Source: Pseudomonas mangiferae (lineage in GTDB: Bacteria; Pseudomonadota; Gammaproteobacteria; Pseudomonadales; Pseudomonadaceae). From it: DNA of 64,000 nt. Below the pieces are notes generated by a model. It searched no databases. It saw only the letters and a list, made by a program, of their open reading frames with translations, and was not told the origin of the DNA. A program made the position numbers and the translations under genes. Below, one piece after another: positions 45,841 to 55,200 of this stretch. The DNA lies in contig NZ_VJOY01000001.1 in assembly GCF_007109405.1 (NCBI RefSeq), positions 372,001 through 436,000 of the forward strand, written 5' to 3'. Position 1 is the first letter of the stretch; every line of letters starts with the position of its first letter.

Positions 45841-46991
45841 GGATGTGCGCGTCCCAGGAAGGCGGGCATGCGGCCGTTCAGGGAGGGCCGGTAACACCAG
45901 CGGCCGACCAGGAGCGCGGCGATGTCCAGGTCTGGAATCAGGCGAGTAAGTACCGCCCGGGCGATGGCGAGCGCCAGGGTCTGCCCGGGACACCGGTGGC
46001 GGTCTGCGCCGAAGCCGAATCCCTGCCGATCGGGCCGGTCGAGGAGAAAGCGGTCCGGCGACGCGTTGAGGGCCGGGTCGCGGTTCGCCGAGGCCAGCAG
46101 CACCAGGACCGTGGCGCCCTCCGGCAGGTGAACGCCCTGGAACGCCAGGGGCGTCGCGAGGAAGCGCCGGGTGTTCTGCACCGGCGGATCGAAGCGCAGC
46201 ACCTCGGCGATCAAGGCATCGACGTGCTCGGGTTCACCGGCGATTTCCGCCTGGAGGCCGGGCTCCCTGGCCAGGGCCACCACTGCATTGCCGATGAGCC
46301 CCGCGGTGGCCTCGCAGGTCTGGGCCAGCAGGCCAATGAGGTTCGCGAGAACGCCCTCCTCGTCCAGAACGTCTTCCGCGTCACGGTGAAGCCGGCGCAA
46401 CAATGGAGAGCGGCCCGCGTCGTCGCCCAGGCGTGCGCCCATGAGCCGCTGCAAGTTCCCGGCCGCTTCTTCCGCAGCTCGCAACTGCCCTGCGTCGCTG
46501 CGGGGCGACAGGCAGGCGACGAAGGTGCGGGTCAGGGTGGCCAGGGGGGACCCCTGACTCGCCTCGAAGCCCAGCAGGCGCCCCATTGCCGCCACCGGAA
46601 ACTCGAACATCCAGCGCTCTATCGCCTCAGCGGAGGCCGGCAGGGGCAGTCCCGCCAGGAAATCGTCGGCCCACGCCTCCACCAAGTAAGCCGGGTCCCA
46701 GGCCAGGGCCGGCTGGAATACCCGTCGCGGGCAGCGATGGGGCGGACCGTCATTCATCCGCATCAACCGGCCGAAGAGCCGCGCGGTCAGGCCATTCCCG
46801 AGAGCCGCGGGGACCGGCTGGTCTACCGGACGAACCCGGCATGCCGGATGGGACAGCACGAGGGAAACGGCCTCGGCGCTGCTGGCCGCCCAGACGCCGG
46901 CCTCCGGGTGCTCGGTCAGCCCGCCACGGGCGCGCAGGGATGCGTAGTAGGGATAGGGATCCGCATGGGTCGCGGCGTCGAGGATATCCAT
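45837..46991 (-). CDS. cytochrome P450
   Basis: A 384-aa soluble bacterial P450. The heme-binding loop reads GFGADRHRCPGQTLA with the cysteine ligand at about residue 334, and the K-helix ExxR is present as EVLR. The I-helix reads QTCEATAGL rather than the usual AGxxT, a variant seen in some biosynthetic P450s. Residues RCPRR in the B/C region replace the common HxxxR heme-propionate contact. The start at 46991 has GAGG about 8 nt upstream. It overlaps the ABM gene downstream and is divergent from the ArsR-type regulator 75 bp away. Electron-transfer partners are not encoded nearby. The likely role is hydroxylation or epoxidation of a natural product. The PKS 1.7 kb downstream is an obvious candidate substrate source, but the link is only proximity. 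Confidence 0.92.
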   Translation of the reverse strand: MDILDAATHADPYPYYASLRARGGLTEHPEAGVWAASSAEAVSLVLSHPACRVRPVDQPVPAALGNGLTARLFGRLMRMNDGPPHRCPRRVFQPALAWDPAYLVEAWADDFLAGLPLPASAEAIERWMFEFPVAAMGRLLGFEASQGSPLATLTRTFVACLSPRSDAGQLRAAEEAAGNLQRLMGARLGDDAGRSPLLRRLHRDAEDVLDEEGVLANLIGLLAQTCEATAGLIGNAVVALAREPGLQAEIAGEPEHVDALIAEVLRFDPPVQNTRRFLATPLAFQGVHLPEGATVLVLLASANRDPALNASPDRFLLDRPDRQGFGFGADRHRCPGQTLALAIARAVLTRLIPDLDIAALLVGRWCYRPSLNGRMPAFLGRAHP

Positions 46992-47066
46992 GGCACAGCC
47001 TCAGGGTCGATGGAGGCTGCTACTATCCCGGTTGGTTTCCCGCAACGATTCGATGGGTGACGAAAT

Positions 47067-47873
47067 ATGGAAACGCTTCCGTTCGACGACTCGGTGTCCC
47101 GCGTGGCGGCGGCCATCGCAGAGCCGGCCCGGACCCGGATGCTCTGCGCGCTGATGGACGGACATGCCCGCACCAGCACCGAGCTGGCTGCCCTGGCGGA
47201 GGTCAGCGCTTCCACCGCCAGCGCCCATCTCGCCCGGCTCCGGGACGCAGGACTGGTGCACCTTCACGTACAGGGGCGGCATCGCTACTACCGACTGGCC
47301 GGGCGCCCGGTAGCCCAGGCCCTGGAGGCGCTGATGGTGATCGGCCAGCAACCCGCGCCCCGTTTCCAGCCCTCCACGCCTGGCCGCCTGCAGTATGCGC
47401 GGACCTGCTACGACCACATGGCGGGCACCCTGGCCGTTGCGCTGCACGACCATTTCCTGGCGCACGGCTGGCTGCTAGCCGCGGAAGACACTGCCGACTA
47501 CCGGCTCAGCGAGGCCGGCGAACGCGCCTTCGGGCGTCTCGGCCTGCCCCTCGACGCGCTGCGGGCCCGCCGGCGGCGCTTCGCCTGCCCCTGCCTGGAC
47601 TGGAGCGCTCGCCGCCCGCACCTGGCGGGCGCGCTAGGGGCGGCACTGCTGGACATGGCGCTGAAACACGGCTGGCTCACCCAGGACCTGGATAGCCGCG
47701 CGCTGGCCCTGAGGCCCGCCGGACGAAAAGCCCTCGGCCAGCGGTTCGGCGTGGCGCTGCCGGCACCCCCGCCGTTGCCTTCCATGGGCAGTCAGCCAGC
47801 GGCGAGACGGTCCGCGCGACCGGAGAAGCAGCCCCGCCCGAGCGATCCGGACCCAGGCCAGGCATCCTCCTGA
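47067..47873 (+). CDS. ArsR-family winged-helix transcriptional regulator
   Basis: A 268-aa DNA-binding protein. Residues about 10-90 form the ArsR-type winged helix (EPARTRMLCALMDG, then ELAALAEVSASTASAHLARL as recognition helix, then VQGRHRYYRLAG as the wing). It is longer than classic 100-aa ArsR proteins. The added C-terminal domain has FACPCLDWSARRPHLAGALG, a CxC-containing stretch typical of the long ArsR subgroup. The last 40 residues are Pro/Arg/Ser-rich and probably disordered. The ribosome site before ATG 47067 is weak (GGGTGA). It is divergent from the P450-ABM pair across a 75-bp gap, the usual arrangement for a local repressor, so control of those two genes is the simplest guess. 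No clear dyad operator is visible in the gap. Confidence 0.88.
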   Translation: METLPFDDSVSRVAAAIAEPARTRMLCALMDGHARTSTELAALAEVSASTASAHLARLRDAGLVHLHVQGRHRYYRLAGRPVAQALEALMVIGQQPAPRFQPSTPGRLQYARTCYDHMAGTLAVALHDHFLAHGWLLAAEDTADYRLSEAGERAFGRLGLPLDALRARRRRFACPCLDWSARRPHLAGALGAALLDMALKHGWLTQDLDSRALALRPAGRKALGQRFGVALPAPPPLPSMGSQPAARRSARPEKQPRPSDPDPGQASS

Positions 47874-47980
47874 CGGCACTAGGCGGATGCCCTGGGTTTC
47901 TTGGGGGCGGCTCGACGGCTATCCTGCGACATCCGGGACCTCCCCCCTCCTCTCACCCTCGCGACCGGTAACGATCCACC

Positions 47981-48421
47981 ATGCCTTTCCAGATCAGGGC
48001 CGCCGTGCCCGACGATGTCCCCGCCATTTTCGAAGTGCGGACCTCGGTCCGCGAAAACCTGCTCACCCGCGACGACATGCAAGCCATGGGCATTACCGAA
48101 GACGCCGTCTCGGCGATGATCCAGGACGCCCCATGCGCCTGGGTGGCGACGGAGGGCAGCGAGACCGTGGGCTTCTCCATGATCATCCCGGACGAAAGCT
48201 GCCTCTTCGCGGCATTCATCCTGCCCCGGCATGAGAACAAGGGGCTGGGCAGGCAGCTCGTGCAGGTCGCGGAAGCAGCGCTGTTCGCAGACCATGCCGT
48301 TGCCTGGCTGGAGACCGGAAGGAACACCCGGGCCGCCGGGTTCTACCGGCACCTGGGGTGGGGCCACGAGCAGGACCTGGGCAACGGTGACATCCGCCTG
48401 GAGAAATGGCGCGTCGGCTAG
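47981..48421 (+). CDS. GNAT-family N-acetyltransferase
   Basis: A 146-aa single-domain acetyltransferase, normal length for the family. The N-terminal strand (FQIRAAVPDDVPAIFEVR), the central beta strands (AWVATEGSETVGFSMI) and the acetyl-CoA pyrophosphate loop (ENKGLGRQLV, about residues 84-93) are all present. It ends in GFYRHLGW, a typical C-terminal motif. It lies 107 bp after the ArsR-type gene on the same strand and may share its transcript. Substrate is not predictable; such genes near antibiotic clusters can acetylate the product or a related toxin, but this is only context. Confidence 0.88.
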   Translation: MPFQIRAAVPDDVPAIFEVRTSVRENLLTRDDMQAMGITEDAVSAMIQDAPCAWVATEGSETVGFSMIIPDESCLFAAFILPRHENKGLGRQLVQVAEAALFADHAVAWLETGRNTRAAGFYRHLGWGHEQDLGNGDIRLEKWRVG

Positions 48422-48867
48422 GCATCGCAGGCCGGCAGGAACGTGTCCGGGCGATTGCGTGCGGCCCGTTGGCGAAGCGCCTGCTCAGGTTTTGTACGAA
48501 AAGTGCCTGCGCATCGGTGATGCTTCGTTAAAAATGGGTTCGGAATGCTCATTTACAGCGCGTAAACTCCGCTTCTCTCCCATTTTTTCCTCGCCTGACC
48601 TTCGCTCGACGACTTTTCGTACAGAACCTAGCGAATGCACAATCGTCGTGATTCCGCTCAACCGCTGCGGTGAAAGCGCCCGCAAGGGCTCGCTCAATCA
48701 CAGCCGGCCACCAAGCAGTCCCGGGCCGTTTTCAGGGAAACGCTCGACGAGCGCCCTTCATCACGCGAAGCACTGACAGCCTGAGGAATCGGCGTGCAGG
48801 GGCGCGCCTGCACACCCGGCTACAGTGCCAGGGCGCCGCGCCGAGCCGTTTTCATGCGCTGGCAGCC
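48422..48867. other. intergenic region carrying a palindromic element
   Basis: The stretch lies between the convergent GNAT gene (plus) and the small secreted-protein gene (minus). It is mostly occupied by the MITE-like palindrome at 48,487-48,629 (listed separately). The remaining 240 bases, 48,630-48,867, contain no supported gene and no hairpin with a T run. Confidence 0.6.
48487..48629. repeat. MITE-like full-length palindromic element with 18-bp terminal inverted repeats
   Basis: Left end AGGTTTTGTACGAAAAGT (48,487-48,504) and right end ACTTTTCGTACAGAACCT (48,612-48,629) pair at 17 of 18 positions. Inside, AAAAATGGG (48,530-48,538) pairs perfectly with CCCATTTTT (48,579-48,587), and TTTAC/GTAAA (48,552-48,566) closes the centre. 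All three arms share the same midpoint near 48,558, so the whole 143 bp can fold on itself. It has no coding capacity. This fits a non-autonomous miniature inverted-repeat element. I found no matching target-site duplication in the immediate flanks. Confidence 0.6.
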
Positions 48868-49176
48868 CTAGAGGTTGGTGCACTGCCCGGTGGTGCCGCT
48901 GCGCCAGGACTTGCCACCGCTGTTCTTGCAATTGTGGGCATCGCGGTTATTCAGCACCTTGCCGCTGCAGTCACGGGCGCTGTAGCACATGTCCTTGGCT
49001 TTCTCGGCAGCCGGCTGGCTGGGGTTGGGCTCGCCGATATCCAGGGTTGGCGGCTTGTCGGAGGTGGTGGCCGGGATGTCCGGCGGGACGGTGGTGTCGA
49101 CGTCCGTTCCGCTGGCCGCGTGGGCGCCGGCCGATAGCGACAGCAGTAAGGCGAATGCGTAGTTCAGGTGGTTCAT
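48868..49176 (-). CDS. small secreted cysteine-containing protein (102 aa)
   Basis: Starting at ATG 49176, which has a perfect AAGGAGG ribosome site, this encodes 102 aa. Residues 1-20 are a signal peptide with a likely AHA cleavage site. A Pro/Thr-rich linker follows, then a basic tail with four cysteines (MCYSARDCSG, HNCKNSGGKSW, GQCTNL) that could form two disulfides in the periplasm. No lipobox is present. Function is unknown; it resembles small conserved secreted proteins of pseudomonads in layout only. It lies 87 bp beyond the end of the amb operon on the same strand but is separated by a strong hairpin, so it probably has its own promoter. Confidence 0.75.
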   Translation of the reverse strand: MNHLNYAFALLLSLSAGAHAASGTDVDTTVPPDIPATTSDKPPTLDIGEPNPSQPAAEKAKDMCYSARDCSGKVLNNRDAHNCKNSGGKSWRSGTTGQCTNL

Positions 49177-49223
49177 GACGTGGCCTCCTTGGGTCGTCCC
49201 ATCAGGTTCTCGTTCCCGCATGC

Positions 49224-49259
49224 AACGGACCCGCCGCGCCGAGAGGCGGCGGGTCCGTT
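49224..49259 (-). terminator. strong hairpin after ambE
   Basis: AACGGACCCGCCGC and GCGGCGGGTCCGTT form a perfect 14-bp stem with an 8-nt loop, starting 4 bases after the ambE stop codon. No T tract follows on the minus strand, so it may stabilise the 3' end or act as a non-canonical terminator. Confidence 0.6.
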
Positions 49260-49263
49260 CAGC

Positions 49264-52200
49264 CTAGCGTGGCTCGGCGCCCCGCGCGTCGGCCAGGCGT
49301 CGTCCGAGCAGCGTGCTGATGGCGTCGGCGGCAGTCACCACGATGCCGTGCCCGCCGGGCAGGGTCTGCAGCTCACCGCCCGGCCGGCCCAGGGCCTGCC
49401 AGCCTTCCACTTGGGCGCGGGATACCCCCTTGTCCTGCTCGCCCAGCACCACGCTGATGGGAACGTCCAGCGGCTCACGGGGACGGTAGCGGTAGTCCGC
49501 GCTGAGGCGGGAGTCCGCCCGCAGGGTCGCCAGGGTGATGGCCAGCAGTTCGCGCTCGCCCAGCACTTCCGTGGGCAGCGCGTCGTAGTCCCGCAGCAGA
49601 CGGGTCAGGGTGTCGTCGGCCATGGCGTGGAACGGCGGGTAGCTCAGAGACGGCGCCGGGGCGCGGCTGCTGACCACCATCAGGTGGGCCGGCAGCACGC
49701 CGTAGGCCTGGCCCAGGCGACTCGCCACCTCGTAGGCCAGCACCCCGCCCAGACTGGCCCCGACCAGGGCGAAGGGCCGATCCAACAGGGGCCGCATGGC
49801 ATCGACGATGAGTCCCACCATGCGCTCGAACCCGGTCACGAAGGGTTCGTCCTGGCGGTTCTGTCGCCCGGGGTACTGGATCGCCACCAGCTCCACGTCG
49901 TCCGGCAGGTGCGCACGCCAGGCCCCGTAGGTGCCGGCGTTGCCGCCGGCGGGCGGGAAGGCGAACAGCCGCAGGCGCGGTTCGGCCGGACCCTGGCGTT
50001 GCAGCCAGAGGGCCCGCGCCGCATCCGACAGGCGCAGGCCGGTGCGCTCCAGCGGCGCCTCCTGGCAGCGACGGGCCACGTCCAGGGCGGTCGGGTTGTC
50101 CGCCAGCAGGTCCAGGCCCAACCGCCGCCCGGTGGCCTGGCGCAGCTCGGCGATCACCCGCACCGCCAGCAGGGAATGGCCACCGGCGTCGACAAAGCGC
50201 TCCGTTTCCAGGACCGGCCGTTCCAGGGCGCGACCGAAAGCGTCCAGCACACAACCTAGCCAGGGCAGGTGCTCCGCGGCGCCGGACAGGCCCAGCCGCG
50301 GCTCGTCGAAGCGCCAGACCAGGAGCTCGTCCAGGCTCTGCCGGTAGGTGCGGGCGAAGGCCGCCGCACGGCCCTCGTCGAAGCGCCGGGCATCGTACTG
50401 GAAGCCCAGCCGAAGCCGGTCGCCGGCCACCTCGAAATCCACCGTCAGGGGTATGTCCACGTCCACCACCACCTGTTCCAGCACCCCGTCGGCGACGGCC
50501 AGGCGATCACCCGCCGCTGGCTGGTCGTCCTGGTGGAAGTCGACGAAGGTGAACAGGCTGTCGAAGGCCGCCCCGGGGCTGCGCCGGCGAATGGCTGCCA
50601 GGGGATGGCGGCGGTGCTCCAGCATGCGCCCCTCGAAGTCGAAGCCCTGGCGGGCGATTTCCACCAGTCCCCTGCCCTCGCCCACCTGCAGGCGGCAGGG
50701 CACGGTGTTGAGGAACAACCCCAGGATGCGGTCGGCACCGGGTTCCTCGGGGCGGCCATGGGTGACGAAACCGGTGACCACCTCTTCCGAGCCGCTGAGC
50801 CGGCCCACTGCGCGCCCATGAACCGCCAGCAGCAAGGCCCGCAGCGGCAGGCCGGTGCGCTCGCCCAGGACCCGCAATCGCGGCAGGGCATCCGCCGGCA
50901 CTTCCACCGAGCGCGCCGCCCTCCGGCGCTCGCCGACCATGGCCGCCGACGTGGTTGGCAAGGGCGTCGCGCGGGCGCCTGCCAGGTAGTCGAGCCAGAA
51001 CAGCGCGGACGCGGCATCGTCCTCGGCCTGCCGTTCCAGGGCCACGTAGTCGCCGTAATTAACCTCGCCCAGCGGCGCCAGCTCGGGGGCCTGGCCGCCC
51101 AGGCGCGCGGCGTAGGCGTCGACCCACTCGTTCACCAGCTGCTGCAGGCTCCAGCCATCCAGGGCACTGTGGTGCTCGGCCACCGAGAGGGCGAAGCGCT
51201 GATCCGCCAGCCGGAGCGCGGCCAGCCGCACCAGGGGCGGATGCTTCCAGTCGAAGGCGCGCCGGTGCTCCGCCTCCATGAACTGCCGCAACCGGACCGC
51301 CTGGCTCGTGGCATCCAGGCCCGACAGGTCGTGGACCTCTACCTCGGCCGACACCCGGTCGGCGGCCATCACCAGTTGCAGCGGCTCGCTGTAGCCATCC
51401 AGGTCGTAGCGGGTGCGCAGGATCGGGTGCCGCGCCACCAGGTCCGCCCAGGCGGCCTGCAAGGCCTGGGGATCGAAGCGCCCGTGTATCCGGTGCAGCA
51501 CCACGTTATGCAGCAGGCGCGGATCGTGGGCCGCCTCGGTCTGCAGGACCATGCCCAGCTGCAGCCGGCTCATGGGGTAGGCGTCGTCCAGCCCATCCGG
51601 CAGCAGCTTGCGGTCGCAGGCGGCCACCTGGCCGAACCGGGCCGGGCGTGCCTGGGCGGCCGGTTTCGACGGTCCTGCGCCGTCCGCCTGGCGGCCGCCC
51701 AGCAACAGCGCCAGTTCGCGGATGCTGGGATGACCGAACACGTCCCGCAGGGTGAAGCCCAGGCCGGCCTCCCGCGCCATCACCTGCATCTGGATCAGGC
51801 GGATCGAGTCCCCGCCGATCTGGAAGAAGTTGTCCGTCACCCCCACCAATGGACGCTTGAGCACGTCCTGCCAGATGGTCACCAGGGCCGATTCCACGGG
51901 GTTCGCCGCCGCCTCCACAGGCCGTTGCCGGTCATCCCGGGCCTGCTGGCCGAGCAGTGCGCGACGGTCCAGCTTGCCCTCGGCGGTGAGCGGCAGGCCA
52001 TCCACCACGGTGAGTCGTGCCGGCACCATGTAGGCCGGCAGGCGCGCCTCGAGGAACCCGTGCAGCGCGGCATGCAACGCCTCCGGGGTCTGCGGGTCGA
52101 CCGGCGCCGGACGGGCGGGCTCGGCCTGCCAGTCGATGCGGCGCGACAGGGTCTCGGCATAGCCCGGGCGCACGGCATAGCAGTTGTAGCGGTCGGTGCC

Positions 52201-55200
52201 TTCCAGCAGGGCATCCTGGCGAATGGTCACCTCGAAGCCATGCCGGCCCAGCAGGGCCTGCAGCTCCTCCACCCGGCCAGCGGTGGCGCCGTCCCGCTTG
52301 TCGTGGACCTCCATGACGATCTGCTGGATACCGGCGAAGGCTTCCTCGTCCAGGCCCCGCAGCACGTCCATCTCCGCCCGCTGCACGTCGATCTTCAGCA
52401 GGTCGATCCGCGCCAGGCCCTGCTCGCGGATCACCTGGTCGAGGCGCCGCAGGTGGCAGCGGTGCGGTTCCGCCCGCAGGCGGTCATCGAGGATCTCGTC
52501 GATGTTGTCCAGCAGCGCGTGGGCGTCGCCCTCCCCCTGGTTGCTGAGGTAGCGGCGGATCACGTCGCGCTCGCCGCTGGCATCGGCATAGCCGGTCTGG
52601 CCGGAGAACGTGGAATAGCCCGGGTAATAGGTGAAGGTCTCGTCCCGCTCCCGGTCCGACAGGCCGATGCCGCACACCTTCACCTGGGGTGCGTAGCGTT
52701 CCAGGTTGCGCTGCAGGCGGCGGCGGATCGGTTCCAACGGTTCGAAAGCGACGATCCGCGCCGCGGGTGCGCGGGCGGCGATATACAGGGAGAACAGCCC
52801 GATGTTGGCGCCCACGTCCAGCACCACGGCGTCCGGCGGCAGCACGATGCCGTCGCGGCTGTACACCTCGTCCACGAAGATCTCGTTGAACACGTAGTCG
52901 GTTTCGGTGAGGTTGAGGCCGGCCACCCGGTGGCCGCTGGGCAGGTCCACCTCCAGCCAATCGGCTTCGGCGTAATGGCGCCGGGGCACGACGAACGCAG
53001 CGATGCGCCGGTCCTCGTCGGCGCTCCCCGGCTGGTCATCGGTGATTACCGCCGCCTCGCGGACCGCCGGATGCTCCAGCAGCACGCTGCGGATCTCGCC
53101 CAGTTCGATGCGGTAGCCGTTGACCTTGACCTGCTCGTCGGCCCGGCCGAGGAACGCCAGGCTGCCGTCCGCCTGCCAGCGGCCCAGGTCGCCGGAGCGG
53201 TAGAAGCGTCCACCGCCGGGCCAGGGCTCGTCGAGGAAGCGCGCCGCGGTAAGGGCCGGATCGCCCACGTAGCCACGGGCCACCCCGGCGCCGCCGATCC
53301 ACAGCTCGCCCACGGCGCCCTGGGTCTTCGGGCGCCCCGCGGGGTCGACCACCTGCACCGTGACGTTGGGCAGCGGATGCCCGAGGGTCGGGGCGCGGTG
53401 CTCACGAACCCGGGCGACCGTGGCGTTCACCGTGGTCTCGGTGGGGCCATAGAGGTTGAAGACCTGGCAGCGGACCCATCGCCGGGCCACCTGCCAGGTG
53501 GCGTCGTCGAACCGCTCGCCGCCCACCAGGATCCGCCCTGGCAGCGCCGGGTGGGCATCGTCCAGGCCAGCCTGGACCAGCAGGCGGAACAGCGACGGCG
53601 TGCAGTCCAGGACGTCGATACGCCGGGCCTGGAGGAAATCCAGCATCCGCGCGGGGTCGGTGCGCACCTCGGCGGGCACCGGGCAGAGGGTGTGGCCGGC
53701 CAGCAGCTGAAGGATCTGCTTGATGGAGGAATCGAAGGAGAACGGCGCGTTGACCGTCACCCGCAGGCCTCCCTCCGCCGGAGCGGCATAAATGGTCTGA
53801 CGCAACGCCCGCGCCAGGTTCAGCGCGCTGCCGTGCTCCACCAGCACGCCCTTGGGCTGGCCGGTGCTGCCGGACGTGAAGATCAGGTAGGCCGCGTCGT
53901 CCGCCTGCAAGGTCGGCAACGGATGTGGAATCGTTTCCGGCAGCGCGCCCAGCGCCAGCACGCGCGCGCCGAACAGCGGCTCCAGGCGCATGCGGTGAGC
54001 CTCGTCGGTCACCGCGAAGGCGATGCCGGCGGCGTCGCGCATGCGCTCGATGCGGGCCGGCGGGAAATCGCCATTGAGGGGCGTGTAGACCGCACCGGCG
54101 CGCATGACGCCCAGCAGCGCCACCAGGGCATCGGCGGTTCGTCCGGTGAGCACCGCCACCGGCTGGCCACGCTGGACGCCCGCGGCCAGCAGCGCCGTGG
54201 CGAGGTGGTCGCTGCGCCCGCGCAACTCGTCGAAGTCCAGCACACCGCGCTCGTCCACCACCGCTGGCGCGCTGCCCTGGCGTGCCACCACCTGCAGAAA
54301 GGCGTCCACCAGCGACGCCGGAAGCGGATCGTCGAAGCGCGGACCCTGCCATGCCTGCAGGTGCTGCCATTCCTCCGGGCTCACCAGCGGCAGGTGGTTC
54401 ACCGGCGCATCGGGCTGCTGGGCGATTCGCTCCAGGGCGTGCAGCCAGGCGTCCAGCAGGCGTTCGGCAGCCTCGGCGTCCCAGGGCCGGGGCAGGCTGA
54501 GCCAGGCGCTGCGGCCTTCGCCGTCCGGCAGCAGGGTCAGCGTCAGCGTGTCCGCAGCCGGATCCTCGTGCAGCCGCACCTGACGGAACGGTTTGCCTAC
54601 TGGTTCACCAGTGGGTTCGCCAACCGGCTCGCCCGCGACCCATGCGAAACCCAGGGTCGCCGAGGCCGTCCCCAGGCCGGCGTCGAACGGGTCCAGCAGC
54701 ACCGCGGCTTCTTCCTGGGCCAGGATCGCGGCCTCCAGGGCCTTCACCTGCTCGCGCACGGAGCCTTCCACGAACCGTTCCACCAGCAGAGGGCACGGGG
54801 CGGCGAACGGACCGATCAACGCAGCGAACTCATCGAATACCCGACCCGCCACCAGGCGATCCACGCTTACCGGGGCGCGCTCGTCCTCGGCGAATTGCCC
54901 GGCCACCTGGGTCCAGGCCAGCAGTGCGCAGGCCTCCGGCAGGCCGATGGCGGCCAGGGTGTCCAGCACCGCCGCTGACAGGGTCCGCTGGGCCCGCACG
55001 GGCCCCTGCTGGCTCGCTTCCGGCAAGGTCAGAGGGCTCGGCGCCGACTCGCCGGCAGGGTTGCGCCAATAGTGACGCGCAGCTTCGCCCGCCTCGCCTT
55101 CCAGGGCCTCGTTGGCCCATTCGGAGAAGTGCTGGAACAGCAGGGGCTCTTCACCCTCGGCGGGCGCGGGAGCGGCCTCCGCCAGCAGGCGACGCAGGGC

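Noticed and set aside
49224-49259. Classic Rho-independent terminator after ambE
   Set aside because: The stem is perfect but neither side has a T run, so I list it only as a probable non-canonical terminator.
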